DNA of 64,000 bases from Desulfoferula sp040751985 (GCA_040751985.1 JBFMFU010000071.1:1-64000); one strand, 5' to 3'; counted from the stretch's first letter, positions 51,289 through 61,314 are shown. Translations and numbers: made by a program. Notes: generated by a model from the sequence alone, not told the origin.

Positions 51289-52491
51289 CTAGCCTTCGTA
51301 CTCGATGATGGTGGCCACACCCTGGCCGCCGCCCACGCAGGCGTTGGCGCAGCCGTAGCGGCCGCCCTTGGTCGCCAGGATGCGGGCCAGGGTGCCGATC
51401 AGCCGGTTGCCGGTGGCGCCCAGGGGGTGCCCGATGGCCAGGCCGCCGCCCATGACGTTGACCCGCTCCGGGTCCAGGCCCAGTTCGGTGATGCAGTTCA
51501 GGGCCACAATGGCAAAGGCCTCGTTGATCTCCCAGAAGTCGATGTCGCTGGCCTGGAGTCCGGCGGCCTTGAGGGCCTTCTGGCTGGCGGGCACCGGGCC
51601 CTGTCCCATGATGGTGGGGTCCACGCCGGCGAAGCCGATGGAGCGGATGGTGGCCAGGGGCTTGATGCCCTTGGCGGCCGCCTTCTCCTTGGACATTAGG
51701 ATCATGCCGGTGGCGGCGGCGTTGAGCGGCGAGGAGTTGCCCGCGGTGATCACGCCGTCCTTCTTGAAGGCCGGCCGCAGCTGGGTCAGCTCCTCCAGGC
51801 TGGTGTCGCCGCGCACCGCCTGGTCCTTGTCCACGGTCATGGTGCTGCCATCCAACTGGGGCGCCTCGATGGGCAGTATCTCCCCGTCGAAGAAGCCCTC
51901 GGCCTGGGCCTGGGCCGCCCGCTGGTGAGAGCGCACTGCCCACTTGTCCATGTCCTCTTTGGTGTAGCTGGTCTGGGCGAAGAGCTTCTCGGCGGTGAGG
52001 CCCATATTCATGGCCGTGGCCATGTCCCAGTGCTTGTACTCGGGGGCCAAGAACAAAGAAATGTTGGGGGCCACCAGGCCGCGGTCGGTGGTGACGCCGC
52101 CCATGGGCACCCGGGTCATGTGCTCCATGCCGCCCACCATCACCACGTCGGCGTAGCCCTGGGCGATCTCCATGAAGCCGATGTGCACGCCGGCCATGGC
52201 CGAGCCGCACTGCTGGTCCACGAACTTGGCCGCGATGGTCTCGGGCAGGTTGGCCAGCAGGATGGGGGTGCGGCCGCCGTAGGCCCACTGCTCGCCCACG
52301 CCGGTGGCCGAGCCCAGCAGGAAGTCGTCAATCTCCTTGGCCTCGATGCCGGTGCGTTTGATCAGCTCGGGCAGGAGCTTGGCCAGCAGCTCATCGGCCC
52401 GCATGGCGTGGAACCAGTCGCGGCCAGGGTCGCGGGGACGGGAGCGGGACTGGGCCGTACGCAGGTAGCCAGCGATAACCACTTCTTGCAT
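51289..52491 (-). CDS. Acetyl-CoA acetyltransferase / 3-ketoacyl-CoA thiolase
   Basis: The 400-residue thiolase has the nucleophilic Cys in VDQQCGSAMAG, GHPLGATGNRLI with the catalytic His, and a C-terminal Cys in NACVGGGQG, where the more common CGGG reads CVGGG. NEAFA is also present. It cleaves 3-ketoacyl-CoA to acetyl-CoA and a shortened acyl-CoA. It starts 3 nt after the TetR gene. Confidence 0.95.
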   Translation of the reverse strand: MQEVVIAGYLRTAQSRSRPRDPGRDWFHAMRADELLAKLLPELIKRTGIEAKEIDDFLLGSATGVGEQWAYGGRTPILLANLPETIAAKFVDQQCGSAMAGVHIGFMEIAQGYADVVMVGGMEHMTRVPMGGVTTDRGLVAPNISLFLAPEYKHWDMATAMNMGLTAEKLFAQTSYTKEDMDKWAVRSHQRAAQAQAEGFFDGEILPIEAPQLDGSTMTVDKDQAVRGDTSLEELTQLRPAFKKDGVITAGNSSPLNAAATGMILMSKEKAAAKGIKPLATIRSIGFAGVDPTIMGQGPVPASQKALKAAGLQASDIDFWEINEAFAIVALNCITELGLDPERVNVMGGGLAIGHPLGATGNRLIGTLARILATKGGRYGCANACVGGGQGVATIIEYEG

Positions 52492-52494
52492 TTG

Positions 52495-53175
52495 TCAATC
52501 TCCTTTGGGTTTCCCGGGGCGGTTGGCCCCTGGTCTGCGCCTGCGGCTCCACTGCGGGCGGGGGGCCTCGGCCCCAGGCGTCTCTGGGCTGAGAATTCCT
52601 TCCATGACCACGTCCACGATGGGGTCCACCGTGGCCAACAGATCGCGCTTGCGGTCCGAGAGCAGCCAGTTCACGGTCACATGATCCACGGCGCCCATGA
52701 GCACCGAGCGGATGATGTAGGGATCGATGTCCGGTCGGAACTCGCCGTTGTCGATGCCCTCCTGGATGATCCCGGAGATGTACTGGAAGCCTTCGCGGAT
52801 CAGGCGATAGCCCTCGGTTTCGCGGAACTTCTGGTTTGTCTTGAGTATCACCAGATTCAGTACGGCATAGTCCGGGTGGTTCTTCCACATGTGCAGATAC
52901 AAATAGACTATGGCCCGCAGGCGGTTGGCCGCGCCCTTAATAATCTCAATGTGGAAGCGCACCACCTCGCCGTAGCGGTCGGTGAAGGCCTTGGGGATGT
53001 GGAAGAGCAGGTTCTCCTTGTTGGAGAAATGCTCGTAGATGGTGCCTTCGGAGACCCGGGCCCGGCGGGCGATGGCCGCAACGGTGGCGTCCTGAAAACC
53101 CTTTTCGGCAAAGACCTTCAGGGCCGCGTCCAGGATGCGCTGCTTGCGCTCTTCGCTTTTGTTCTGGCCGCTCAC
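52495..53175 (-). CDS. TetR family regulator of the beta-oxidation operon
   Basis: The 226-residue regulator has an N-terminal helix-turn-helix (LDAALKVFAEKGFQDATVAA through GTIYEHFSNKENLL) and the helical ligand domain. Its location between the acyl-CoA dehydrogenase and the thiolase suggests acyl-CoA-responsive control. It starts with GTG preceded by GAGGGAG. Possible sites are the TGTACA boxes upstream of the operon. Confidence 0.9.
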   Translation of the reverse strand: MSGQNKSEERKQRILDAALKVFAEKGFQDATVAAIARRARVSEGTIYEHFSNKENLLFHIPKAFTDRYGEVVRFHIEIIKGAANRLRAIVYLYLHMWKNHPDYAVLNLVILKTNQKFRETEGYRLIREGFQYISGIIQEGIDNGEFRPDIDPYIIRSVLMGAVDHVTVNWLLSDRKRDLLATVDPIVDVVMEGILSPETPGAEAPRPQWSRRRRPGANRPGKPKGD

Positions 53176-53209
53176 GGCTCCCTCTTTTCTGGCTTTTCTG
53201 GCGCCGGGC

Positions 53210-55012
53210 CTAGTCCGCGAACATTTGGCCTGTCATGGCCGCGGTGAGTCCATCATCCTCCAGCAGGCGGGTGTGCAGGCCGGCGGCCTTGGACAGCTCG
53301 TAGTGGAAGAAGTAACGCATGGTCATCAGCTTACCGCGGTAGAACTCGGCTTCGCCGGCGCTGGGGCCGCCGGCCAGGCCCGCGGACGCGGCCAGGCCCT
53401 GCTTGAGCCACTGCCAGGCGATGGCCACCAGGCCGAACAGCTCCAGGTACAGGGTGGCGTCGGCCAGGAACACCTCGATCTGGCCCTTGGCGGCCAGGGC
53501 CAGCTTGGCCTGGGTGGCCTCCTCCAGCAGGCCTAGGGCCTCCCGTAGGCGCTGGGCGTATGGCTTCAGCTCCGCCTGTTCCGCGGCCGCCTGCAGGGTG
53601 ACCTCCACCTCCTCGCGGAACAGCTTCAGGGCACAACCCTGGTGCATCATCGCCTTGCGACCCAGCAGGTCCATGGCCTGGATGCCGGTGGTGCCCTCGT
53701 GGATGGGGTGAATGCGTACGTCGCGGTAGTATTGTTCCAGGGGGAACTCGTCGCAGTAGCCGTAGCCGCCCAGGATCTGCAGGCCGGCGCTCACCGAGAG
53801 GATGCCCATCTCCGAGGGGTAGCTCTTGACCACCGGCGTGATCAGGTCCAGCAGCAGGGCGTAGCGCTCCCGCTCCTCCTCGGAGCCGTAATGGCTCAGA
53901 TCGCTGTACTTGGCTGCCTGCAGCAGCAGGGCCAGGGAGCCATCCACCACCGCGCGCTGGAACAGGAGCAGGCGCTTGATGTCCGCGTGCTCGATGATCA
54001 TCACCGGAGGCAGGCTGGGGTCCTTGGACTCCACCTTGCGCCCCTGCGGCCGCTCGCGGGCGTATTGCAGGGAGGCGTAGTACGCGCCCGAGGCGCAGGC
54101 CGCGGCCTGCATGCCCACGCTGATGCGAGCCTCGTTCATCATCTGGAACATGTAGGCCAGGCCGCGGTTGGCCTCGCCCACCAGCCAGCCGCGGCAGTCG
54201 CCCTCCTCGCCCAGGCTGAGCTGCACGATGGGGCAGCCGCGGTAGCCCAGCTTGTGGAAGACGCCGGCCGAGTGCAGATCGTTGGGCACCAGGCCGTCCG
54301 CCTCGGGCCGCAGCTTGGGTACCACGAACAGACTGATGCCCTTGACCCCTGGCGGCGCGCCGGCGATGCGGGCCAGCATCAGGTGCACTATGTTGTCCGC
54401 GCCGTCGTGGTCGGCGGCGGAGATGAAGATCTTCTGGCCGCGCAGCAGGTAGTAGCCTTGGTCCGTGGGCTCGGCCAGCATGGCCACGTCCGACAGCGAG
54501 CTGCCGGCCTGGGGCTCGGTGAGGGCCATGGTGCCCTGCCAGGCGCCGGAGAGCATGTGGGGCACGTAGGTCTGTTGCAGCTCCTCACTGCCGAAGCTCA
54601 GGATCAGGTGGGCGGCGCCGGTGGTCAGGCCGGTGTAGGCCGAGCCCGGAAAGTTGGCCGCGCCCATAATGAAGTGGGCCGCGGTGGTGATGGTCACCGG
54701 CAGCTGCTGACCTTCCACCGCATAGGGGAAGTTGGCCCCGAACCAGGCGCCTTCGCCGTAGGCCTGCAGGAAATCCCGTACCGCCGGCTGCACCTTCACC
54801 TGCCCGTCCTCCAGACGGGGCGGGTTGCGGTCCATGTCCGCGAAGTGGGGGAAGAGCATCTCGTCCGACAGGCGCAGGGCCGTGTCCAGCACCAGGTCGA
54901 AGCCCTGGCGGTCGTGATCGGCGAAGTAGGCGCAGGCAGTCAGCTCCTGGGCCCTTAGGACATCATAGAGCAGAAACTTCAGGTTGCGCAGGCTGACGTA
55001 GCGAGAGGCCAC
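53210..55012 (-). CDS. Acyl-CoA dehydrogenase, 600-residue family
   Basis: The 600-residue enzyme has the ACAD core (GTMALTEPQAGSSLSDV, LRGQKIFISAADHD, GLAYMFQMMNEARISVGMQ) and the catalytic Glu in RIHPIHEGTTGIQAMDLLGRK. A long C-terminal extension follows, as in the FadE-like long subfamily. It oxidises acyl-CoA to enoyl-CoA, passing electrons to Etf. It uses a GTG start with GGGAG. It lies 12 nt after the FadJ-like gene. Confidence 0.94.
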   Translation of the reverse strand: MASRYVSLRNLKFLLYDVLRAQELTACAYFADHDRQGFDLVLDTALRLSDEMLFPHFADMDRNPPRLEDGQVKVQPAVRDFLQAYGEGAWFGANFPYAVEGQQLPVTITTAAHFIMGAANFPGSAYTGLTTGAAHLILSFGSEELQQTYVPHMLSGAWQGTMALTEPQAGSSLSDVAMLAEPTDQGYYLLRGQKIFISAADHDGADNIVHLMLARIAGAPPGVKGISLFVVPKLRPEADGLVPNDLHSAGVFHKLGYRGCPIVQLSLGEEGDCRGWLVGEANRGLAYMFQMMNEARISVGMQAAACASGAYYASLQYARERPQGRKVESKDPSLPPVMIIEHADIKRLLLFQRAVVDGSLALLLQAAKYSDLSHYGSEEERERYALLLDLITPVVKSYPSEMGILSVSAGLQILGGYGYCDEFPLEQYYRDVRIHPIHEGTTGIQAMDLLGRKAMMHQGCALKLFREEVEVTLQAAAEQAELKPYAQRLREALGLLEEATQAKLALAAKGQIEVFLADATLYLELFGLVAIAWQWLKQGLAASAGLAGGPSAGEAEFYRGKLMTMRYFFHYELSKAAGLHTRLLEDDGLTAAMTGQMFAD

Positions 55013-55024
55013 GATGCTTTCTCC

Positions 55025-57154
55025 CTAGCTCTGGTAAAAGGTTTTACCGCTGGCGGCCATGTCCTCCAGGAGCCTGGCCGGCGTGTAGCGCACGCCGTAG
55101 CGGGCCTCCAGCTCCTTGAGCTTGGCCACCACCTTGGGCAGGCCCCACTTGTCCGCGTAGCGCAGGATGCCGCCGCGGTAGGGCGGGAAGCCGGTGCCGT
55201 AGATCATGGCCAGGTCCATGTCCGCCGGCCGATCGCAGATGCCCTCCTCAATCATGTAGGCGGCCTCGTTGATGCCGCCGGCCAGCATCACGTCGATGAT
55301 CTCCTGCTGGCTCATCTCCCGGGGCTGCACCTTGTGCTCCTGGTAGTACTTGATCACCGCCTGCACCACGCGCATGTTGGGCACCGGCGGGTTCTGGCTG
55401 TAGTCCAGATAGCCCCGGCCCGTCTTGCGGCCGTAGTCGCCCACCTGGTAGATGGCTTCGGTGAGCGGGTGCACCGCGTAGCGCGGGCCCAGGCGCTTCT
55501 CGAAGGTCTTGTTCACGTGGTAGTTGATGTCGATGCCGGTGAGGTCAGAAAGCACCGCCGGGCCCATGGGCATGCCGAAGTCCATCATGGCCTGCTCTAT
55601 GGCCGCGCCGTTGACGCCGTCGGCGATGAGGAACACCGCCCCGCCCATGAGGCCGCCCAGCTGCCGCGAGACATAGAAGCCGGGACCGTCGTTGACCACC
55701 ACCGGGACCTTCTTGATGGCCCGGCCAAAGGCCACTGAGGTGGCCAGGGTCTGGTCGCTGGTGCGCTGGGCGCAGATGATCTCTAAGAGGGGCATGCGCT
55801 CGGCCGGGTTGAAAAAGTGCAGGCCGATCATGCGGCCGGGGTCCTTGAGCACGCTGGCCATCTCGGTGATGGGCAGGGCCGAGGTGTTGGTGCCGAAGAC
55901 CACGTCCGGCCGGCAGATGCCCTCCAGCTTCTTCCAGATGTTCTGCTTGACCTCCATATTCTCCAGCACGGCCTCGATCACCAGGTCCACGCCGGCCAGC
56001 TCCTCCAGGCGAGTGGTGGTGCTGAGCTTAGTTGCCAGCAGCTCCTCTAGGGCCTTGGGCGTGATCTTGTTCTTCTTGAGCTTGTAGGCGAAGGTCTTCT
56101 TGACCGACTCCACGCCCTTGGCCACGGCCTGGTCGTTGATGTCCCACAGCACGCATTCGAAGCCGTTGGACAGCAGCAGGTGCACGATGCCGCAGCCCAT
56201 GACCCCGCCGCCCAGCATGCCCACCTTCTTGATGGCGGCCGGCTGGAGACCCTTGATGCGCGGCAGGCGTCCGGCGGCCCGCTCGTTGAGGAATATGCCG
56301 ATGAGGTTCTTGGCCACGTCGGAGACCAGGCAGTCCCCGAACATGTCCATCTCCACCTGGATGTCCTGCAGGAAGTCGGCTGTGAGCCCGCGCTCGAAGC
56401 ACTCCATGATCTTCCAGGGCGCGATGTAGCCCTTGGCCTTCTGGGCCATCATGCCGCGGCCATAGGCCAGCAGGGCCTTTTTCTCAGCCGCGCTAGGCAG
56501 GCGGGTGAAGCGCTGGCTGGCGATGCGGGTGGCGGTGTGCAGGCGGCCGGAGAGGAACTTCCCCGCCGCGGCCAGGGCCGCCTTCATGAGCCCCTCGGCC
56601 GGCACCACTTCGTCCACCAGGCCATAGGAAAAAGCCTGATCGGCCTTGATGAACTTGCCGGTGGTGATCATGTCCATGGCGTTGGGCAGCCCGATGAGCC
56701 GGGGCAGGCGCTGGGTGCCGCCGGCGCCGGGCAGCAGGCCCAGCTTCACCTCGGGCAGGCCCAAGCTCACGCCCGCGGCCGCCACCCGGTAGTGGCAGGC
56801 CATGGCCAGCTCCAGGCCGCCGCCCAGGCAGTTGCCATTGATGGCCGCGATCATGGGCTTGCGGCTCATTTCCAGGGCGTTGTGGAACTCGTGGTTCTTC
56901 TGCAAGAGGGGCAGGAACTGCTGCTTGTCGGTGATCTTGACCAACTGGGTGATGTCCGCCCCGGCCACGAAGTTCTTGCCGGTGCCGGTGAGCACGATGA
57001 CCTTGACGCCTGCGTCGTTCCAGGCCTGCTGCACGGCATCCACCAGCTCCAGCACTATGTGCTCGGAGAGCTGGTTCACCGGGGGGTTGTTAAAGGCGAT
57101 GACGGCCACGCCGTCGGCAACCTCGACCTTGAGCCACTTAAAATCGGTCTGCAT
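55025..57154 (-). CDS. fadJ: Bifunctional enoyl-CoA hydratase / 3-hydroxyacyl-CoA dehydrogenase
   Basis: The 709-residue FadB/FadJ-type protein has an N-terminal crotonase domain (about 1-190; INGNCLGGGLELAMACHYR and LPEVKLGLLPGAGGTQRLPR). A 3-hydroxyacyl-CoA dehydrogenase follows from about residue 310 (VGMLGGGVMGCGIVHLLLSNG, FGTNTSALPITEMA, GLHFFNPAERMPLLEII). It performs the second and third beta-oxidation steps. It lies 59 nt downstream of the acyl-CoA ligase. Confidence 0.95.
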   Translation of the reverse strand: MQTDFKWLKVEVADGVAVIAFNNPPVNQLSEHIVLELVDAVQQAWNDAGVKVIVLTGTGKNFVAGADITQLVKITDKQQFLPLLQKNHEFHNALEMSRKPMIAAINGNCLGGGLELAMACHYRVAAAGVSLGLPEVKLGLLPGAGGTQRLPRLIGLPNAMDMITTGKFIKADQAFSYGLVDEVVPAEGLMKAALAAAGKFLSGRLHTATRIASQRFTRLPSAAEKKALLAYGRGMMAQKAKGYIAPWKIMECFERGLTADFLQDIQVEMDMFGDCLVSDVAKNLIGIFLNERAAGRLPRIKGLQPAAIKKVGMLGGGVMGCGIVHLLLSNGFECVLWDINDQAVAKGVESVKKTFAYKLKKNKITPKALEELLATKLSTTTRLEELAGVDLVIEAVLENMEVKQNIWKKLEGICRPDVVFGTNTSALPITEMASVLKDPGRMIGLHFFNPAERMPLLEIICAQRTSDQTLATSVAFGRAIKKVPVVVNDGPGFYVSRQLGGLMGGAVFLIADGVNGAAIEQAMMDFGMPMGPAVLSDLTGIDINYHVNKTFEKRLGPRYAVHPLTEAIYQVGDYGRKTGRGYLDYSQNPPVPNMRVVQAVIKYYQEHKVQPREMSQQEIIDVMLAGGINEAAYMIEEGICDRPADMDLAMIYGTGFPPYRGGILRYADKWGLPKVVAKLKELEARYGVRYTPARLLEDMAASGKTFYQS

Positions 57155-57213
57155 AGCCCTCTTCTCTCAGTCTCGGGTCCATATCAGGGGGCGCTGGTGG
57201 ATATCTAAACGGC

Positions 57214-58890
57214 TCAGGACTTGTCCTGGGCCTTGCGCTTGGCCTCTTCCTCGGCGCGCAGCACCTTGCGCAGCAGCTTGCCCACCGCGCTCTTGGGCAG
57301 AGAGGCGCGGAACTCCACCAGCTTGGGCGCCTTGTAGGCGGCCAGGTGCTGGCGGCAGAAGGCGATGATCTCCTCGGCGTCGGCGGTCTGGCCGGGCTTG
57401 AGCACCACGAAGGCCTTGACCGTTTCGCCGCGGTACTCGTCCGGCACGCCCAGGGCCACGGCCTCGGCCACCTTGGGGTGCTGGTAGAGCACCTCGTCTA
57501 TCTCCCGGGGGTAGATGTTGTAACCGCCGGCGATGATCATGTCCTTCTTGCGGTCCACGATGAACAGGTAGCCGTCCTCGTCGGCGATGGCCACGTCGCC
57601 GGTGTAGAGCCAGCCGTCCTTGAGTTGGCCGGCGGTCTCCTGGGGGTTGTTCCAGTAGCCCTGCATTACGTAGGGCGAGCGGATGATCATTTCGCCGGGC
57701 TGGCCGGGCGGAACCTCCTGCTGGCCGCTCTCCACGTCCACCAGCTTGATCTCGGCGTCTATGAAGGGGATGCCGATGGAGCCGTGCTTGCTCAGGCCCA
57801 TGATGGGGTTGGCCGCGCCCAGGGAGGTGGTCTCGGTCATGCCCCAGCCCTCGGAGTAGGCGATGCCCAGGTCCTCCACCTGGCCGATCAGCTCCACGGG
57901 CATGGGCCCGGCGCCGCTGTTGATCAGCTTGATCTTGGTGTCCAGTCCCAGCTCGCCGGCCCGAGGGTGGTTGACGATGGCGTTGATCATGGTGGGCACG
58001 GCCGGGAAAAAGGTGATCTCGGGGATGGCCGCCAGGGTGTTCATGAACTCGTCCAGGTCGAAGCGCGGCACCAGGTACATGGTGGCGCCGGTGGCCATGG
58101 CGTACTGCAGGCAACAGATCTGGCCGTAGATGTGGAAGAAGGGCAGTACGGACATCACGCTGCGCCGCTCCACCGGCAACAGCCGGTTGGTACCCTCGCC
58201 CCAGGCCGCGCAGACCGTGGCCGAGGATACGTAGTTGTAGTGGCTGAGCACCGCGCCCTTGGGCACGCCGGTGGTGCCGCCGGTGAAGATGATCACCGCC
58301 GGGTCGTCGGCGCCTATCTGCACCCGGGGAGGCTTCCGGCCGGCCGCGCCCTCCAGCAGGTCGCCGAAGTGCAACCAGCCCTCTTCCAGGTTAAGGCTCT
58401 GGGCCGTGCTGCGGTTCATACCCGGTATGAAGTCGGTGATGGCCGTCACCACCACCCGAGGCGGCTCCACCTCCCGCACCATCTTGCGAATGTTGTCCAG
58501 GAAGAGGTCGAAGGTGAAGAGCACCTTGGGCTGGGTGAGCTGGGCCATGTGCTTCAGCTCGGGCACCGTGTACAGGGGGTTGACATTGACCACGATGGCC
58601 CCCAGGTGCAGCACAGCATAAAAGGCGATGAGGTACTGGGGGCAATTGGGCAGGTGCAGGGCCACCCGGTCGCCTTTGCCCACCCCCAGCCCGGACAGGG
58701 CCGCGGCCATCTGCAACGAGGCCTGCCGGAGCTGGCGGAAGCTGGTCCGGCCGCCGAAAAACACGGCCGCGGCGCGGTCCGGGAATTGGTTGGCTATGCC
58801 GCGCAGCAGCTCCTGCACCGGCACTCGGGGATAGCGCAGGGTAGTGGGCACCCAGGTGTCGTAGTGTCGAGTCCAGGGCCGCTGCTGCAA
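57214..58890 (-). CDS. fadD: Long-chain acyl-CoA synthetase
   Basis: The 558-residue AMP-forming ligase has the ATP motif IIFTGGTTGVPKGA, YSEGWGMTETT, YTGDVAIADEDGYLFIVDRKKD and the C-terminal catalytic Lys region SAVGKLLRK. It activates fatty or related acids for the downstream beta-oxidation genes. I propose a TTG start at 58890, 7 nt after GGAGG; an ATG further up at 58959 adds 23 Gly/Arg-rich residues without family similarity. First gene of the operon. Confidence 0.93.
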   Translation of the reverse strand: MQQRPWTRHYDTWVPTTLRYPRVPVQELLRGIANQFPDRAAAVFFGGRTSFRQLRQASLQMAAALSGLGVGKGDRVALHLPNCPQYLIAFYAVLHLGAIVVNVNPLYTVPELKHMAQLTQPKVLFTFDLFLDNIRKMVREVEPPRVVVTAITDFIPGMNRSTAQSLNLEEGWLHFGDLLEGAAGRKPPRVQIGADDPAVIIFTGGTTGVPKGAVLSHYNYVSSATVCAAWGEGTNRLLPVERRSVMSVLPFFHIYGQICCLQYAMATGATMYLVPRFDLDEFMNTLAAIPEITFFPAVPTMINAIVNHPRAGELGLDTKIKLINSGAGPMPVELIGQVEDLGIAYSEGWGMTETTSLGAANPIMGLSKHGSIGIPFIDAEIKLVDVESGQQEVPPGQPGEMIIRSPYVMQGYWNNPQETAGQLKDGWLYTGDVAIADEDGYLFIVDRKKDMIIAGGYNIYPREIDEVLYQHPKVAEAVALGVPDEYRGETVKAFVVLKPGQTADAEEIIAFCRQHLAAYKAPKLVEFRASLPKSAVGKLLRKVLRAEEEAKRKAQDKS

Positions 58891-59451
58891 ATCACCGCCT
58901 CCCTCGCCGCGGCTGCTCAAGACCGCACCGCGACGCTGGCCCCCACCAAAGCCAGGCATAGCTAACTAGCTGATTTATTTACAACTGATTTGCGCCACGC
59001 CCAGCCAGATGGTGCCTGTACTGGGTTACTCCGACCTGCCGAAGACTTTTTCAACTGTACAAAAAGCGAATTTCGCCTGTCAAGAGTCATTTCAGGGTAG
59101 GTGCAAATTAATACCTATTTATGATGTTGTACAATATGACAAGCATAATTTTTACATTAGTAGTTTATTTTTCATTTTGTTTTTCTAGTGAAGCTTGAAC
59201 CGTGTTATGGTGGCTGATCGAGCGTGGCACCGTCTCCCGGCAGGCCTGGCACCGCGGGGCGAGGCGCAAGACTGTGCGCGAAACGAGCGGCCAGCGCAAG
59301 GAAAACCGCGCGGTTCGAGCAATCGTTTGTATTCAATCCCCGGCCCCACTACTTGCTTGACGCTCATCCGCGCAACTGCTTTATTGGCTAGTGGTCAAAC
59401 CTCTTTCAATTGAGGACCCGCGGCCAGGCGGGGCCCGCCAGGAGGAACAGC
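58891..59451. promoter_or_regulatory. Divergent 561-bp regulatory gap between two acyl-CoA operons
   Basis: This gap separates the ligase operon (minus) from the AbfD operon (plus). Its centre (59090-59200) is unusually AT-rich. It carries two TGTACA boxes (59056-59061 and 59128-59133, the latter within TTGTACAA), a small AGCTAACTAGCT palindrome near 58960, and a plausible plus-strand promoter TTGACG (59357-59362), 17 bp, TTTATT (59380-59385). The 59210-59345 part is GC-rich and non-coding. No tRNA or other RNA gene was convincing. Confidence 0.5.
59357..59385 (+). promoter_or_regulatory. Sigma70-type promoter of the ACAD-AbfD operon
   Basis: TTGACG and TTTATT with 17-bp spacing lie about 65 bp upstream of the ATG at 59452. 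The -10 is weak. Confidence 0.45.
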
Positions 59452-61275
59452 ATGGGCATCAATTACTTCCGCCGCGAGGACCGAGACCTGAAATTCGTGC
59501 TTACCGAGCACGTGGACCTTGCCCGGCTGTTGAGCTACCCCCCCTATCAGGAGTTCTCGGCCGAGGACTTCAGCATGATGATAGACGAGGCCCTCAAGGT
59601 GGGGCGCGAGGTCCTGGGCCCTGGCCTGCAGGACGGCGACCGCGAGGGTTGCACCTATAACACCGACGGCACCGTCACCACCCCGGCGGCCTGGAAGGAC
59701 TGCTGGCGGGTGCTGTTCGAAAACGGCTGGGCCGCCTCCACCTCCAACCCCGAGTTCGGCGGCATGGGCCTGCCCGCGGTGATGGGCGGCATCCTGGGCG
59801 ATATCTTCACCGGCGCCAACATGGCCTTCATGACCTTTCCCGGCCTGACCACCGGCAACGGACACCTGATCGAGAACTTCGGCACCGACCAGGACCGGGC
59901 TCTGTTCGTGGAAAAGATGTACACCGGCCAATGGTCCGGCACCATGTGCCTGACCGAGCCCGACGCCGGCAGCGACGTGGGCAGCATCCTTACCAGGGCC
60001 GTGCCCGACCCTGAGGCCGGCGATCCGCGCATCTACAAGATTCAGGGCACCAAGCGCTTCATCACCTGCGGCCAGCACGACCTGGCCGAGAACATCATCC
60101 ATCTGCTGCTGGCCAAGATCGAAGGCGCCCCGGCCGGCACCAAGGGCATCAGCCTGTTCATCGTGCCCAATATCTGGGTGAATCCGGATGGCTCCCTGGG
60201 CGAACCCAACGATGTCTTCTGCACGGGCATCGAGCACAAGATGGGCATCCACGGCTCCTCCACCTGCTCGCTCAGCTTCGGGGAGAACAACAAGTGCCGG
60301 GGTATCCTGTTGGGTGAGCCGCACACCGGCATGGCCAAAATGTTCCAGATGATGAACCACGCCCGCATCGGCTGCGGCATTCAGGCCTTGGGCCTGGCCG
60401 CCTCGGCCTACGACACCGCCCGCGCGTACGCCAAGGAGCGGGTGCAGGGCGCGCCCATCAGCAACCGCCACGGCCAGCGGGTGACCATCATCCACCACGA
60501 GGACGTGCGGCGCATGCTCCTGAATCTCAAGTCCGGCTGCGAGGCCATGCGCGCCTTCATCGCCCGGCTGCTGTTTTTGATCGACGTGGCCGAGCACGAC
60601 CCGCAGGAGGAGGAGCGCCTCAAGGCCCAGGACCTGGTGGAGCTGCTGACGCCCCTGATCAAGGCCTACAACTCGGACCTGGCCTACAGCCTGATCCGCG
60701 ACGCCATTCATGTGCTGGGCGGCGCGGGCTACTGCAGCGACTACCCGGTGGAACAGTACGCCCGCGACAGCAAGATCGTAGGCATCTGGGAGGGCACCAA
60801 CTACATCCAGGCCCTGGACCTGGTGGGCCGCAAGCTCTCCATAAGGGGCGGCAAGGTATTCCAGGACTGGGTGGGCGAAATCATGGCCTTCACCGCCAAG
60901 TACAAGGAGGACCCCGACTTCGCCGGGGACATGAAGCTCTTGTTCAAGGCCGGCCAGGCGGTGGGTGACTTTGCCCTGCGTTTCCTGCAATATTTCAAGG
61001 CCGGCCGCTTCTCCCTGGTGCCCATGTACGCCACCCGCTTCCTGGACTGCTTCGCGGAGACGGCCATGGCGCAGCTGCTCTTGGAGCAGGGGCTCCTGGC
61101 CCGGGACAAGCTGGCCCAGGTGGAGGCTTCCTCCAGCGACGGCATGTTTTACGCCGGCAAGGTGGCCTCGGCTAAGTTCTTCTGCCGCAACACCCTGACC
61201 AACGTGTTCGGCAGGCACCTGGCCTTGCAGCAGGAGGACCTATCGGCCATGGAGCTCTCAGAGGAGGCGTTCTAG
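59452..61275 (+). CDS. Acyl-CoA dehydrogenase, 600-residue family (second copy)
   Basis: The 607-residue enzyme resembles the 53210-55012 enzyme but is a separate family member. It has GTMCLTEPDAGSDVGSILT, IQGTKRFITCGQHD, GMAKMFQMMNHARIG and the catalytic Glu in KIVGIWEGTNYIQALDLVGRK, plus the C-terminal extension. AGGAGG lies just before the ATG at 59452. It is co-transcribed with AbfD, so its enoyl product or substrate may be a C4 or hydroxylated acyl-CoA. Confidence 0.94.
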   Translation: MGINYFRREDRDLKFVLTEHVDLARLLSYPPYQEFSAEDFSMMIDEALKVGREVLGPGLQDGDREGCTYNTDGTVTTPAAWKDCWRVLFENGWAASTSNPEFGGMGLPAVMGGILGDIFTGANMAFMTFPGLTTGNGHLIENFGTDQDRALFVEKMYTGQWSGTMCLTEPDAGSDVGSILTRAVPDPEAGDPRIYKIQGTKRFITCGQHDLAENIIHLLLAKIEGAPAGTKGISLFIVPNIWVNPDGSLGEPNDVFCTGIEHKMGIHGSSTCSLSFGENNKCRGILLGEPHTGMAKMFQMMNHARIGCGIQALGLAASAYDTARAYAKERVQGAPISNRHGQRVTIIHHEDVRRMLLNLKSGCEAMRAFIARLLFLIDVAEHDPQEEERLKAQDLVELLTPLIKAYNSDLAYSLIRDAIHVLGGAGYCSDYPVEQYARDSKIVGIWEGTNYIQALDLVGRKLSIRGGKVFQDWVGEIMAFTAKYKEDPDFAGDMKLLFKAGQAVGDFALRFLQYFKAGRFSLVPMYATRFLDCFAETAMAQLLLEQGLLARDKLAQVEASSSDGMFYAGKVASAKFFCRNTLTNVFGRHLALQQEDLSAMELSEEAF

Positions 61276-61314
61276 GCCGGCCCTCAACTCAGCATGGTTA
61301 AAGGGAGCAGGCAA

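Noticed and set aside
57346..58965. 539-residue plus-strand frame opposite the acyl-CoA synthetase
   Set aside because: Antisense to a gene with clear ligase motifs; composition is typical of a high-GC shadow.
59210..59350. tRNA- or tmRNA-like 3' end (a CCCCGGCCCCA-type run)
   Set aside because: No matching GGGGCC-type acceptor strand or arms could be found upstream, so no cloverleaf forms.
59395..61218. 607-residue minus-strand frame opposite an acyl-CoA dehydrogenase
   Set aside because: Shadow of a conserved gene with a good ribosome binding site.
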